Source: Lachnospiraceae bacterium
GTDB lineage: Bacteria; Bacillota; Clostridia; Lachnospirales; Lachnospiraceae
Assembly (NCBI GenBank): GCA_019423745.1
Contig: JAHZAV010000011.1
Coordinates: forward strand, 9,635 to 73,634
Direction: 5' to 3'
Length of the DNA: 64,000 nt
The position numbers and the translations under genes are program-made. This document shows positions 1 through 7,615 of the stretch, one piece after another. Under the pieces are notes generated by a model, which ran no database searches, had not been told where the DNA came from, and saw nothing but the letters and a program-made list of their open reading frames with translations. How positions within the stretch are numbered: the stretch's first letter is position 1; each line of letters begins with the position of its first letter.

Positions 1-240
1 TTTTTCCAGGTGGAAAGCGGTCCGCAGATTCAGGCCAAGGACATCCTTGAAATTGTATATAAGGCACTGAGCGAAAAAGGGTATAATCCGGTGAATCAGA
101 TCGTGGGTTATATTATGTCTGGGGATCCGACTTATATTACTAGCCACAATGGAGCAAGAAGCCTGATTATGAAGGTGGAAAGAGACGAACTGGTAGAAGA
201 GATGCTCAAGACGTATATTGCGCATCATGATTGGGAATAA
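1..240 (+). CDS. ireB: IreB family regulatory phosphoprotein (UPF0297), 5' end cut by the window
   Basis: The reading frame is open from base 1, so the gene starts upstream of the window; a GTG at 10 is only an internal valine. The visible 79 or so residues contain the family block KDILEIVYKAL, NPVNQIVGYIMSGDPTYITSH and a C-terminal KVERDELVEEM stretch, which together are diagnostic of UPF0297. In Enterococcus the protein is a substrate of the IreK Ser/Thr kinase and affects cephalosporin tolerance; its role here is inferred by family only. The next gene is ruvX, the same order as yrzL-yrrK in Bacillus subtilis, where alaS lies upstream. Confidence 0.93.
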   Translation, partial: FFQVESGPQIQAKDILEIVYKALSEKGYNPVNQIVGYIMSGDPTYITSHNGARSLIMKVERDELVEEMLKTYIAHHDWE

Positions 241-245
241 TTTTT

Positions 246-677
246 ATGAGAATAATGGGACTGGACTATGGTTCTAAGACTGTGGGGGTAGCGGTAAGTG
301 ATCCTTTAGGCCTTACGGCACAGGCAGTAGAGACCATTTGGAGAAAGGAAGAGAACAAGCTTAGAAAAACATGTGCCCGCATTGAAGAAATTATCCGGGA
401 ATATAAAGTGGAGTCTATTGTATTAGGACTTCCCCGGCATATGAATTATGATGTGGGAGAAAGAGCGGAAAAATCAATGGAATTTGGTGAGATGCTCCGC
501 CGGCGTACCGGCCTGGAGGTCGTGATGTGGGACGAGCGTCTTACTACGGTTGAAGCGGAACGGACTTTAATAGAAAGTAAAGTTAGAAGGGAAGACCGCA
601 AAAAGTATGTAGATCAGATTGCGGCTGTTTTTATATTACAGGGATATTTGGATGCAAAAGGGCAGACAGAACAATAG
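246..677 (+). CDS. ruvX: RuvX/YqgF-type RNase H-like nuclease
   Basis: This 143-residue protein has the family signature: an N-terminal MGLDYGSKTVGVAVSDP strand with the first catalytic Asp, a central VLGLPRHMN strand and a late MWDERLTTVEAE motif. The fold is RNase H-like. Family members are described as Holliday junction resolvases and as nucleases in 16S rRNA 5' maturation. The frame extends to a TTG at 231, but the ATG at 246 matches the family N-terminus and follows the ireB stop closely. It belongs to the ireB-ruvX-DUF1292 run conserved in Firmicutes. Confidence 0.95.
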   Translation: MRIMGLDYGSKTVGVAVSDPLGLTAQAVETIWRKEENKLRKTCARIEEIIREYKVESIVLGLPRHMNYDVGERAEKSMEFGEMLRRRTGLEVVMWDERLTTVEAERTLIESKVRREDRKKYVDQIAAVFILQGYLDAKGQTEQ

Positions 678-723
678 AAACAGCAGCATCAAAGATTTAC
701 AGAGCTTGTTTTGAGGTGTTAAT

Positions 724-984
724 ATGATGGAAAAAATTAAATTTTGTGCAGATGGTACGGAGGAAGTTGAGTTTTACGTACTGGAGCAGACAAGAATAAA
801 TGGAACGTCCTATATTCTGGTGACTGATTCAGAGGAAGGCGATGCAGAATGCCTGATTTTGAAGGATAGATCAGAAGAGAAAGATACAGACAGCATTTAC
901 GAAATTGTAGAAGATGATACGGAATTGATGGCCGTGTCTAAAGTATTTGAGGAACTGCTTGAAGATATTGAAATTGAAAGGTAG
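724..984 (+). CDS. DUF1292 family protein (YrzB-like)
   Basis: An 86-residue acidic protein with the DUF1292 pattern: an N-terminal beta-rich segment (EEVEFYVLEQTRINGTSYILV), an acidic middle rich in Asp and Glu, and a terminal EDDTELMAVSKVFEELLED helix. There is no known biochemical role. It sits between ruvX and a fur-family gene and corresponds by order to B. subtilis yrzB. The stop is 6 bases before the next start, so translation is probably coupled. Confidence 0.9.
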   Translation: MMEKIKFCADGTEEVEFYVLEQTRINGTSYILVTDSEEGDAECLILKDRSEEKDTDSIYEIVEDDTELMAVSKVFEELLEDIEIER

Positions 985-990
985 CATACT

Positions 991-1461
991 ATGTCTATAA
1001 GTCAGGAAAAATTTAAGGAAATGCTGAAAGAGAAAGGACTCAAAGTGACCAATCAAAGGTTGCTTGTGTTACAAGTGCTTGCAGAACATCATGATGAGCA
1101 CATGACTGCAGAAGACATTTTTGAACTGGTGAAGGAGGACTACCCGGAAATCGGTCTGGCAACGATTTACCGGACAGTTCAGCTTCTTCTGGAAATGCAG
1201 CTTGTAGACAGGATTATTCTGGATGATGGATGTGTGCGGTACGAGATCGGGGATTTTTGTGATGAAAAGACAGGACCCCATCATCACCATCACCACCTGA
1301 TTTGCCGTGATTGTGGAGACGTCATGGAGTTTCGAGATGATCTTTTAGATAATCTGGAAGCTTATATTGAAAAAGAGACAGGATTCCATGTTGCGGATCA
1401 CGAGCTGAAATTCTATGGGCAGTGCAAAAAGTGTCGGGAAAAGCAAAATAACGGAAAATAA
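991..1461 (+). CDS. Fur family metal-dependent transcriptional regulator
   Basis: A 156-residue protein with an N-terminal winged helix (KVTNQRLLVLQVL, then GLATIYRTVQLL as recognition helix) and a C-terminal dimerization and metal domain. Visible metal-site elements are a run of six histidines, then ICRDCGDVMEF with a CxxC pair, and a second CxxC near the C-terminus (GQCKKC). The two CxxC pairs indicate a structural zinc site. Whether it is Fur, PerR or Zur cannot be decided from the sequence. It lies in the same run as DUF1292 and RNase J; the RNase J start follows 18 bases after its stop. Confidence 0.92.
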   Translation: MSISQEKFKEMLKEKGLKVTNQRLLVLQVLAEHHDEHMTAEDIFELVKEDYPEIGLATIYRTVQLLLEMQLVDRIILDDGCVRYEIGDFCDEKTGPHHHHHHLICRDCGDVMEFRDDLLDNLEAYIEKETGFHVADHELKFYGQCKKCREKQNNGK

Positions 1462-1479
1462 ACCTATGGAGGTGTAAGC

Positions 1480-3147
1480 TTGAAAAAAGAAAACAATGGA
1501 AAACTGCGTATCATTCCGCTTGGGGGACTGGAGAAGATCGGAATGAATATTACTGCCTTTGAATACGAAGACAGTATTATTGTCGTGGACTGCGGCCTGG
1601 CTTTCCCGGAGGATGATATGCTTGGGATCGACCTTGTTATCCCGGATATTACTTATCTAAGAGATAATATCCAAAAGGTCAAAGGATTTGTGATCACTCA
1701 CGGACATGAGGATCATATTGGCGCGCTGTCTTATGTTTTGAAGGAAATGAACCTTCCCATTTATGCCACAAAGCTGACAATGGGAATTATTGAAAAGAAA
1801 CTGACAGAACACAATCTTCTGCGCAGTACCCGGAGAAAGGTTGTAAGATTTGGACAGTCCATCAATTTGGGACAATTTAGAATCGAATTTATAAAAACGA
1901 ATCATAGTATACAGGATGCCTCTGCTCTTGCGATTTATTCGCCGGCAGGGATTGTTGTGCATACAGGAGACTTTAAGGTGGATTATACGCCGGTATTTGG
2001 AGATGCAATTGATCTGCAAAGATTCGGAGAAATTGGAAAGAAAGGCGTACTGGCACTGATGTCAGACAGTACCAACGCTGAAAGACCTGGATTTACCCAG
2101 TCAGAACGTACGGTGGGGCATACCTTTGATCATTTGTTTGCAGAACATCGCAATACAAGAATAATTATTGCTACATTTGCATCTAATGTAGACCGTGTGC
2201 AGCAAATTATCAACTCTGCCTATAAATACGAGAGAAAAGTTGTGGTCGAAGGCCGCAGTATGGTAAATATCATTTCCACAGCACAGGAACTGGGCTATTT
2301 AAATGTGCCGGATAAAACTTTAATTGAGATCGATCAGTTAAAGAATTATCCGCCGGAAAAGACAGTTCTCATTACGACAGGAAGCCAGGGAGAGTCCATG
2401 GCAGCACTGTCAAGAATGGCGGCGGATATTCATAAAAAAGTGACCATCATGCCAGGAGATACTGTTATTTTCAGCTCCAATCCTATACCGGGAAATGAAA
2501 AATCTGTATCAAGAGTCATCAATGAACTTTCCGAAAAAGGAGCAAATGTTATTTTCCAGGATGCTCACGTTTCCGGACATGCCTGTCAGGAAGAACTGAA
2601 ACTGATCTATTCTCTCGTAAAACCAAAATATGCGGTTCCGATTCATGGAGAATACCGTCACAGAAAGGCAAATGCTTCTCTGGCACAGTCTCTTGGAATC
2701 CCGAAAGAGAATATTTTCATGTTGCAGTCAGGTGATGTACTGGAAGTCAGTGAAAAAGAAGCAAAAGTCGTTGATAAAGTACACACAGGAGAAGTACTGG
2801 TAGATGGACTGGGCGTCGGCGACGTAGGAAATATTGTATTAAGAGATCGTCAGCATCTGGCAGAAGACGGAATTCTGATTGTTGTAATGACATTAGAGAG
2901 AGGTACCAATCAGCTGCTGGCAGGACCGGATATCGTGTCACGAGGATTTGTATATGTCCGAGAATCAGAAGGCTTGATGGAAGATGCAAGAAAAGTATTG
3001 GTTGAGGCAGTAGACAATTGCCTGCATCGCCAAAGAGGCGCTGACTGGAGTAAAATCAAACTGGTAGTGCGTGATACTATGAATGAATTTATCTGGAAAC
3101 GTACTAAGAGAAGACCTATGATCCTGCCGATTATTATGGATGTTTAA
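1480..3147 (+). CDS. rnj: Ribonuclease J
   Basis: The 555-residue length equals that of B. subtilis RNase J1. The metallo-beta-lactamase motif HGHEDH lies at residues 74-79, followed by beta-CASP elements (GEYRH, SDSTNAERPGFT, TGSQGE) and a C-terminal dimerization region ending in RRPMILP. The enzyme is a 5'-3' exo- and endoribonuclease in mRNA turnover and rRNA maturation. The start is a TTG with a strong GGAGGTG site 5 bases upstream. A long palindrome follows the stop. Confidence 0.96.
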   Translation: MKKENNGKLRIIPLGGLEKIGMNITAFEYEDSIIVVDCGLAFPEDDMLGIDLVIPDITYLRDNIQKVKGFVITHGHEDHIGALSYVLKEMNLPIYATKLTMGIIEKKLTEHNLLRSTRRKVVRFGQSINLGQFRIEFIKTNHSIQDASALAIYSPAGIVVHTGDFKVDYTPVFGDAIDLQRFGEIGKKGVLALMSDSTNAERPGFTQSERTVGHTFDHLFAEHRNTRIIIATFASNVDRVQQIINSAYKYERKVVVEGRSMVNIISTAQELGYLNVPDKTLIEIDQLKNYPPEKTVLITTGSQGESMAALSRMAADIHKKVTIMPGDTVIFSSNPIPGNEKSVSRVINELSEKGANVIFQDAHVSGHACQEELKLIYSLVKPKYAVPIHGEYRHRKANASLAQSLGIPKENIFMLQSGDVLEVSEKEAKVVDKVHTGEVLVDGLGVGDVGNIVLRDRQHLAEDGILIVVMTLERGTNQLLAGPDIVSRGFVYVRESEGLMEDARKVLVEAVDNCLHRQRGADWSKIKLVVRDTMNEFIWKRTKRRPMILPIIMDV

Positions 3148-3149
3148 TC

Positions 3150-3192
3150 AATTTCGGACGTAACACTTTTTAAAAGTGTTACGTCCGAAATT
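3150..3192. repeat. 43-bp perfect palindrome after rnj
   Basis: Two 21-nt arms (3150-3170 and 3172-3192) are exact reverse complements around one central T. The core reads CGGACGTAACACTTTT on the left arm. In RNA it would form a very stable hairpin, with four of the A/U pairs opening into a small loop. There is no T-tract on either side, so it is not a standard intrinsic terminator, although it could stop transcription or act as an mRNA 3' stabilizer for rnj. It may be a member of a dispersed intergenic palindrome family; that needs a genome search. Confidence 0.8.
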
Positions 3193-3195
3193 AAC

Positions 3196-3261
3196 GTAAG
3201 TGGTGTGTAAAACTGCGAGTAACCCTGTGTAAAAATGAAATGGAGTATGTGTAAAAGTGAT
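3196..3261 (+). repeat. Three imperfect 22-bp direct repeats sharing TGTGTAAAA
   Basis: The 9-mer TGTGTAAAA occurs at 3204, 3226 and 3248, exactly 22 bp apart, which is about two helical turns on the same DNA face. The last copy ends directly before the GTG start of the trmR gene at 3257. The positions suggest a protein-binding array or operator; no matching regulator is known to me. The core matches 7 of 9 bases of an inverted DnaA box, which is too weak to call. Confidence 0.6.
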
Positions 3262-3898
3262 AGCGGACGAACGTTTGACAACATTTATTAATTCGCTGGA
3301 AAGCCGGGATCTTCCTATTTTGGAAGAGATTGAGCAGGAAGCTTTGGATGCGTATGTGCCGATCATCAGGAAGGAGACCCAGAGTTTTCTGAAAGTGCTT
3401 CTTAAGATCCATCAACCTATGAGTATATTGGAAGCTGGTACTGCAGTAGGATTTTCGGCGCTTTTGATGAATGCCTATGCCCCCAGGGGATGCCATATTA
3501 CTACGATTGAGAATTATGAGAAACGGATACCGATTGCAAGGGAAAATTTCCGCCGGGCAGGCAAACAAGATGAAATTACATTGATTGAAGGGGATGCCCT
3601 GGAAGTCATGAAAGGCTTGGAGGGACCGTTTGATTTTATTTTCATGGATGCGGCAAAAGGGCAGTATATTCATTATATGCCGGAGGTGATCCGCCTTTTG
3701 AGAAAAGGAGGCCTCTTGGTGTCTGATAATGTATTACAGGATGGAGATATTCTGGAATCTCGTTTTGCAGTGGAAAGGAGAAATCGAACGATTCATAGCA
3801 GAATGAGGGAATATCTGTATGAATTGAAACATGATGATAGGCTTATCACCTCTATCGTCCCACTGGGAGATGGAGTTGCGCTGAGTGTAAAACAATAA
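3257..3898 (+). CDS. trmR: O-methyltransferase, probably tRNA 5-hydroxyuridine methyltransferase TrmR
   Basis: A 213-residue class I SAM-dependent methyltransferase of the catechol O-methyltransferase-like family. The SAM motif is ILEAGTAVGFSALLM, followed by an acidic strand end (TTIENYEK) and FDFIFMDAAKGQY, typical of YrrM. In B. subtilis YrrM (TrmR) methylates 5-hydroxyuridine at tRNA position 34 to 5-methoxyuridine. The next gene is a TrhP-type U32 protein that makes the hydroxyuridine, which strongly supports this assignment. The start is GTG with GGAG at 3242-3245. Confidence 0.85.
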   Translation: MIADERLTTFINSLESRDLPILEEIEQEALDAYVPIIRKETQSFLKVLLKIHQPMSILEAGTAVGFSALLMNAYAPRGCHITTIENYEKRIPIARENFRRAGKQDEITLIEGDALEVMKGLEGPFDFIFMDAAKGQYIHYMPEVIRLLRKGGLLVSDNVLQDGDILESRFAVERRNRTIHSRMREYLYELKHDDRLITSIVPLGDGVALSVKQ

Positions 3899-3911
3899 TG
3901 GAAGGAATAAA

Positions 3912-5150
3912 ATGGATAAAAATATGAAAAGACATCCGGAACTTCTGATTCCGGCAAGCAGCCTGGAAGTATTAAAAATAGCAGTAATTTTTGGAGCTGA
4001 TGCAGTCTATATCGGTGGTGAGGCATTTGGCCTGCGTGCTAAGGCAAAGAATTTTTCGCGCCATGATATGGAGCAGGGAATAGAGTTCGCTCATCAACAC
4101 GGAGTGAAAGTTTATGTTACAGCTAATATACTGGCTCATAATGCTGATTTGCCCGGAGTGAGGGAATATTTTAAAGAGCTAAAGGAAATGAAACCCGATG
4201 CATTGATTATTGCTGATCCGGCAATTTTCGACATTGCCGGTGAGATTTGTCCTGAAATCGAGAGACACATCAGTACACAGGCAAACAATACGAATTACGG
4301 AACCTATAATTTCTGGTGGCGCTTAGGTGCTAAGAGAGTCGTTTCGGCAAGGGAGCTGTCTCTGGAAGAAATTAAGGAAATTCGTCAAAATATTCCGGAA
4401 GAGATGGAAATTGAAAGCTTTGTTCATGGCGCTATGTGTATTTCCTATTCAGGAAGATGTCTTTTGAGTAATTTCTTTACGGGAAGAGATGCTAACCATG
4501 GAGCATGTACACATCCATGCAGATGGAAATATTCAGTCGTGGAAGAGACAAGACCGGGTGAATATATGCCAGTTTATGAAAATGAAAGAGGTACATTTAT
4601 TTTTAACTCCAAAGATTTATGTATGATTGGTCACATTCCGGAACTGATTGATGCCGGTATCGACAGTTTGAAAATTGAGGGACGTATGAAGACAGCTCTC
4701 TATGTGGCGACTGTAGCAAGAACTTATCGAAATGCTATTGATGATTATAAAAAAGATCCGGAACTTTATTGGAAAAATATGCCCTGGTATCTGGAGCAGA
4801 TTGTGGGATGTACTTACCGGCAGTTTACTACAGGCTTTTATTTTTCAAAACCGGATGGGTCAAGCCAGATTTATGACCATAATACCTATGCAAAGGATTA
4901 TACCTATCTTGGTATTATTGGAGAAGAAAAAGATGGCCTGTACCGTATTGAGCAGAGAAATAAGTTTTCTGTAGGCGAACAGATTGAAATTATGAAGCCG
5001 GATGGAAGAAACGTGGAAGTTATCGTGAAACGTATTCTTGATGAAGAGGGAAATGAACAGGAAAGTGCGCCCCATCCGCAGCAAGTTCTTTATGTGGATC
5101 TGGGGGAAAAAGCAGATCAATATGATATTTTAAGAAGAAAAGAAATATAA
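3912..5150 (+). CDS. trhP: Peptidase U32 family protein, probable tRNA hydroxylation protein TrhP
   Basis: A 412-residue U32 family protein. The N-terminal half has the TIM-barrel-like pattern (GADAVYIGGEAFGLRAKAKNF). The centre carries the family signature ESFVHGAMCISYSGRCLLS followed by CTHPCRW; these four cysteines are the presumed iron-sulfur ligands. Despite the peptidase name, YegQ/YrrN/YrrO-type members are prephenate-dependent tRNA U34 hydroxylation factors. It lies 13 bases after trmR, matching the yrrM-yrrN-yrrO order. Only one trhP-like gene is present here, against two in B. subtilis. Confidence 0.85.
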   Translation: MDKNMKRHPELLIPASSLEVLKIAVIFGADAVYIGGEAFGLRAKAKNFSRHDMEQGIEFAHQHGVKVYVTANILAHNADLPGVREYFKELKEMKPDALIIADPAIFDIAGEICPEIERHISTQANNTNYGTYNFWWRLGAKRVVSARELSLEEIKEIRQNIPEEMEIESFVHGAMCISYSGRCLLSNFFTGRDANHGACTHPCRWKYSVVEETRPGEYMPVYENERGTFIFNSKDLCMIGHIPELIDAGIDSLKIEGRMKTALYVATVARTYRNAIDDYKKDPELYWKNMPWYLEQIVGCTYRQFTTGFYFSKPDGSSQIYDHNTYAKDYTYLGIIGEEKDGLYRIEQRNKFSVGEQIEIMKPDGRNVEVIVKRILDEEGNEQESAPHPQQVLYVDLGEKADQYDILRRKEI

Positions 5151-5151
5151 T

Positions 5152-5210
5152 AAAGTGCAGAAAGCTGCGGGCGGATTAAAAATAAGCCCGCAGCTTTTCT
5201 ATTGCACTTT
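5152..5210. terminator. Bidirectional terminator between trhP and sigK
   Basis: A 12-bp stem (5161-5172 with 5186-5197, core AGCTGCGGGC) is nested in an outer stem (AAAGTGCA, 5152-5159, with TGCACTTT near 5203). A T-run follows on the plus strand. It overlaps the last codons of sigK and serves the convergent pair. Confidence 0.85.
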
Positions 5211-5793
5211 TTTCGATTCTGGAAACGTAAGAACGAGAGATACCAAGTTGCCTGGCAATCTCCCGCTGCGTATATTCCTCTTCATTATATAAACCATACC
5301 GCATTTTCAGAACCAGGCGCTCCCGGGGGGAGAGAATGGATTCTACTTTGGAGTACAGAAGCCGGATATCGTCTTCCAGCATGACTTTTTCATGTGCATC
5401 ATCATTTTGTGATTCAATGATATCGAAAAGCTGGATTTCATTGCCTTCCCGATCTGTTCCGATGGGCTCGTAAAGGGAGATTTCTTTTGAACTTTTCTTC
5501 TTTCCTCTTAAATACATCAAAATTTCATTTTCAATACACCTTGCTGCATAAGTTCCCAGACGTACGGCTTTGTCAGGGTTAAAGGTGACCACAGCCTTGA
5601 TCAGGCCAATGGTTCCGATCGAGAGGAGATCTTCCGTATCTTCATCTGTAGTCTGATATTTACGGACGATATGTGCCACCAGGCGTAGGTTCCTTTCAAT
5701 CAAAATGTGTTTTGCTTCCAGGTCTCCTTCCGTATATTTTTGCAGGTAGTATTGCTCTTCAGCTGCTGTTAAGGGAGAAGGAAAGGATTTCAA
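5176..5793 (-). CDS. sigK: RNA polymerase sporulation sigma factor SigK
   Basis: A sigma-70 family factor of about 205 residues with regions 2 and 4 intact. Region 2 has NLRLVAHIVRKY, EDLLSIGTIGLIKAV and TYAARCIENEILMYLR; region 4 ends with QREIARQLGISRSYVSRIEKSA. These match the late mother-cell sigma factor K. A stop codon lies in frame at 5808-5806. A GTG at 5802 overlaps the AAGAGG ribosome site, so the TTG at 5793, 8 nt after that site, is the better start. Either way only 9-12 residues precede the FPSPL motif, so the roughly 20-residue pro-sequence of B. subtilis pro-SigK is absent. I see no intervening skin element. Confidence 0.9.
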   Translation of the reverse strand: MKSFPSPLTAAEEQYYLQKYTEGDLEAKHILIERNLRLVAHIVRKYQTTDEDTEDLLSIGTIGLIKAVVTFNPDKAVRLGTYAARCIENEILMYLRGKKKSSKEISLYEPIGTDREGNEIQLFDIIESQNDDAHEKVMLEDDIRLLYSKVESILSPRERLVLKMRYGLYNEEEYTQREIARQLGISRSYVSRIEKSAIEKLRAYF

Positions 5794-5906
5794 TAGAAGC
5801 ACCTCTTAGCGTAGTTAATTACAGTCTATGTAAAAACAGGCAAATTCGTGCTTTTCCATATGTAAGATATCCGGTTTTTGTTAAGAATCGTATGAGACAT
5901 TATGGG

Positions 5907-5935
5907 TTGACAAGTTTACGTAAATTATATATTAT
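5907..5935 (+). promoter_or_regulatory. SigA-type promoter for comM
   Basis: TTGACA at 5907-5912, a 17-bp spacer and TATTAT at 5930-5935. It predicts a leader of roughly 120 nt before comM. The rest of the 5810-6067 intergenic region must also hold the minus-strand sigK promoter, which I could not assign with confidence. Confidence 0.75.
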
Positions 5936-6067
5936 GTGGACTATAGATGTGACATAAATATAGAAATTCTATTGTATCTTACAGTTCAATAAATCTCATT
6001 GCAGGCGTTCTGTCTGAGGGAAAAATCTCACATAAAAAACATATAACAAATAAAAAGGAGGAGCAGA

Positions 6068-7615
6068 ATGAGTGTAGGTACGGTGTATTCGGCAGTTCTT
6101 CAGGGGTTGGATGTAAAATTTGTGCAAGTGGAAGCGGATTTAAGTACTGGGCTTCCGATGTTTCATATGGTTGGCTATCTTGGGACAGAAGTGAAAGAGG
6201 CCGGTCAGAGAGTAAGAACAGCGATCCGAAATTCTGGTATTGATTTTCCGCCAAAGAAAACAGTAATCAATCTTTCGCCGGGAAATATCAGGAAGAGAGG
6301 TTCGTCTTTTGATCTTGCAATTGCATTGTCTATTTTAGCATCGCTGGGGGAACTTCCATCTTCTACGCTGGAATCCACGGTTGTTGTGGGAGAACTGGGT
6401 CTTGACGGCTCGATACGTCAGGTGGCAGGAGTACTTCCTATTGTCTGGGAAGCCAAAAATCATGGGTTTCGTATGTGTCTGATTCCGCAAGATAATAAGG
6501 AGGAAGCGGAGCTGGTGGAAGGCATTCGGATTTTTTCATTTCAGACACTAAGAGAGTTGTGGGAAACGTTGGTTACCGGTATGTTTCGGAAGGAAAGAAA
6601 GCGCAGCAGAATTGTAAATAAACAGGCTGAGGTGGAGTTTCCTTTGGACTTTGCTGATGTGAAAGGGCAAAAAGTGGTAAAGCGTGCAGCAGAAATTGCA
6701 GTTAGTGGTGGTCATAATCTTTTGATGATAGGGCCGCCTGGAAGCGGAAAATCCATGATTGCCAGCCGAGTTTCTACAATTTTACCGCCGCTAACCCAAA
6801 AAGAAAGTATTGAGCTTACAAAAATATACAGTATACAAGGATTGCTGCAAAAAGAATTTCCTCTTATAACAAAGCGACCTTTCCGGGAAGTTCATCATAC
6901 CGTGACAAAGGCAGCATTGATCGGGGGTGGACTGTACCCGTCTCCCGGGGAAATTAGTTTGGCAGATAAAGGTGTGCTTTTTCTGGATGAACTGACAGAA
7001 TTTGCAAGGCCAGTACTTGAGGTGCTTCGCCAGCCGCTGGAGGAAAAAGTAATCCGGCTTGTAAGAAAACAAGGGGTATATACATTTCCGGCTGATTTTA
7101 TGTTGATTGGTGCGATGAATCCTTGCCCGTGTGGTTATTATCCGGATATGGAGAAATGCAGGTGTACGTCTGCACAGATTCAGCAGTATCTGGGAAAAAT
7201 AAGTCAGCCGCTGCTTAGCCGTATGGATTTATGTATTGATACGCCAGGGCTTGATTATGATACACTGAAATCCGCATCGAAAGAGGAATCATCCAAGGTG
7301 ATCCGAGAGAGAGTCTGTGAAGCCAGGGAACGTCAGAGGAGAAGATACATCAATGAAGATTTTCTTGTAAATGCTATGATTCCAGCGTCTCAGATACCTA
7401 AATATTGTGCATTGGGGATGGAGGAAGAGAATATGATAAAAGAAGCATTTACCAAGATAGGTCTGACAGCGCGCACTTACCACAAAACACTTAAGGTGGC
7501 AAGAACCATTGCAGATCTTGCAGGAAGAGAAAGAATTGAGATGGGACATTTAAGGGAAGCGATTGCCTATCGAACGCCGGATCAAAGATATTGGGGGAAA
7601 ATAAATGAAATATGA
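6068..7615 (+). CDS. comM: ComM/YifB family Mg-chelatase-like AAA+ ATPase
   Basis: A 515-residue protein with an N-terminal Lon-protease-like ChlI domain, an AAA+ core with Walker A GPPGSGKS at residues 222-229 and Walker B GVLFLDELTEF, and a C-terminal Mg_chelatase_C domain. A CPCGYYPD segment with nearby CRC is typical of this family. In naturally transformable bacteria ComM is a branch-migration helicase that aids integration of incoming DNA. The start has an ideal AAGGAGG site. It overlaps dprA by 11 bases, so the two are translationally coupled. Confidence 0.94.
   Translation: MSVGTVYSAVLQGLDVKFVQVEADLSTGLPMFHMVGYLGTEVKEAGQRVRTAIRNSGIDFPPKKTVINLSPGNIRKRGSSFDLAIALSILASLGELPSSTLESTVVVGELGLDGSIRQVAGVLPIVWEAKNHGFRMCLIPQDNKEEAELVEGIRIFSFQTLRELWETLVTGMFRKERKRSRIVNKQAEVEFPLDFADVKGQKVVKRAAEIAVSGGHNLLMIGPPGSGKSMIASRVSTILPPLTQKESIELTKIYSIQGLLQKEFPLITKRPFREVHHTVTKAALIGGGLYPSPGEISLADKGVLFLDELTEFARPVLEVLRQPLEEKVIRLVRKQGVYTFPADFMLIGAMNPCPCGYYPDMEKCRCTSAQIQQYLGKISQPLLSRMDLCIDTPGLDYDTLKSASKEESSKVIRERVCEARERQRRRYINEDFLVNAMIPASQIPKYCALGMEEENMIKEAFTKIGLTARTYHKTLKVARTIADLAGRERIEMGHLREAIAYRTPDQRYWGKINEI

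Noticed and set aside
1261..1300. An engineered His-tag-like six-histidine run in the Fur-family protein
   Set aside because: Histidine-rich loops before ICRDCG are natural metal-binding sites in Fur-family proteins; the surrounding sequence is intact family sequence.
3204..3256. A cluster of DnaA boxes or replication iterons
   Set aside because: TGTGTAAAA matches only 7 of 9 positions of the inverted DnaA box, and no origin genes (dnaA, dnaN) are near.
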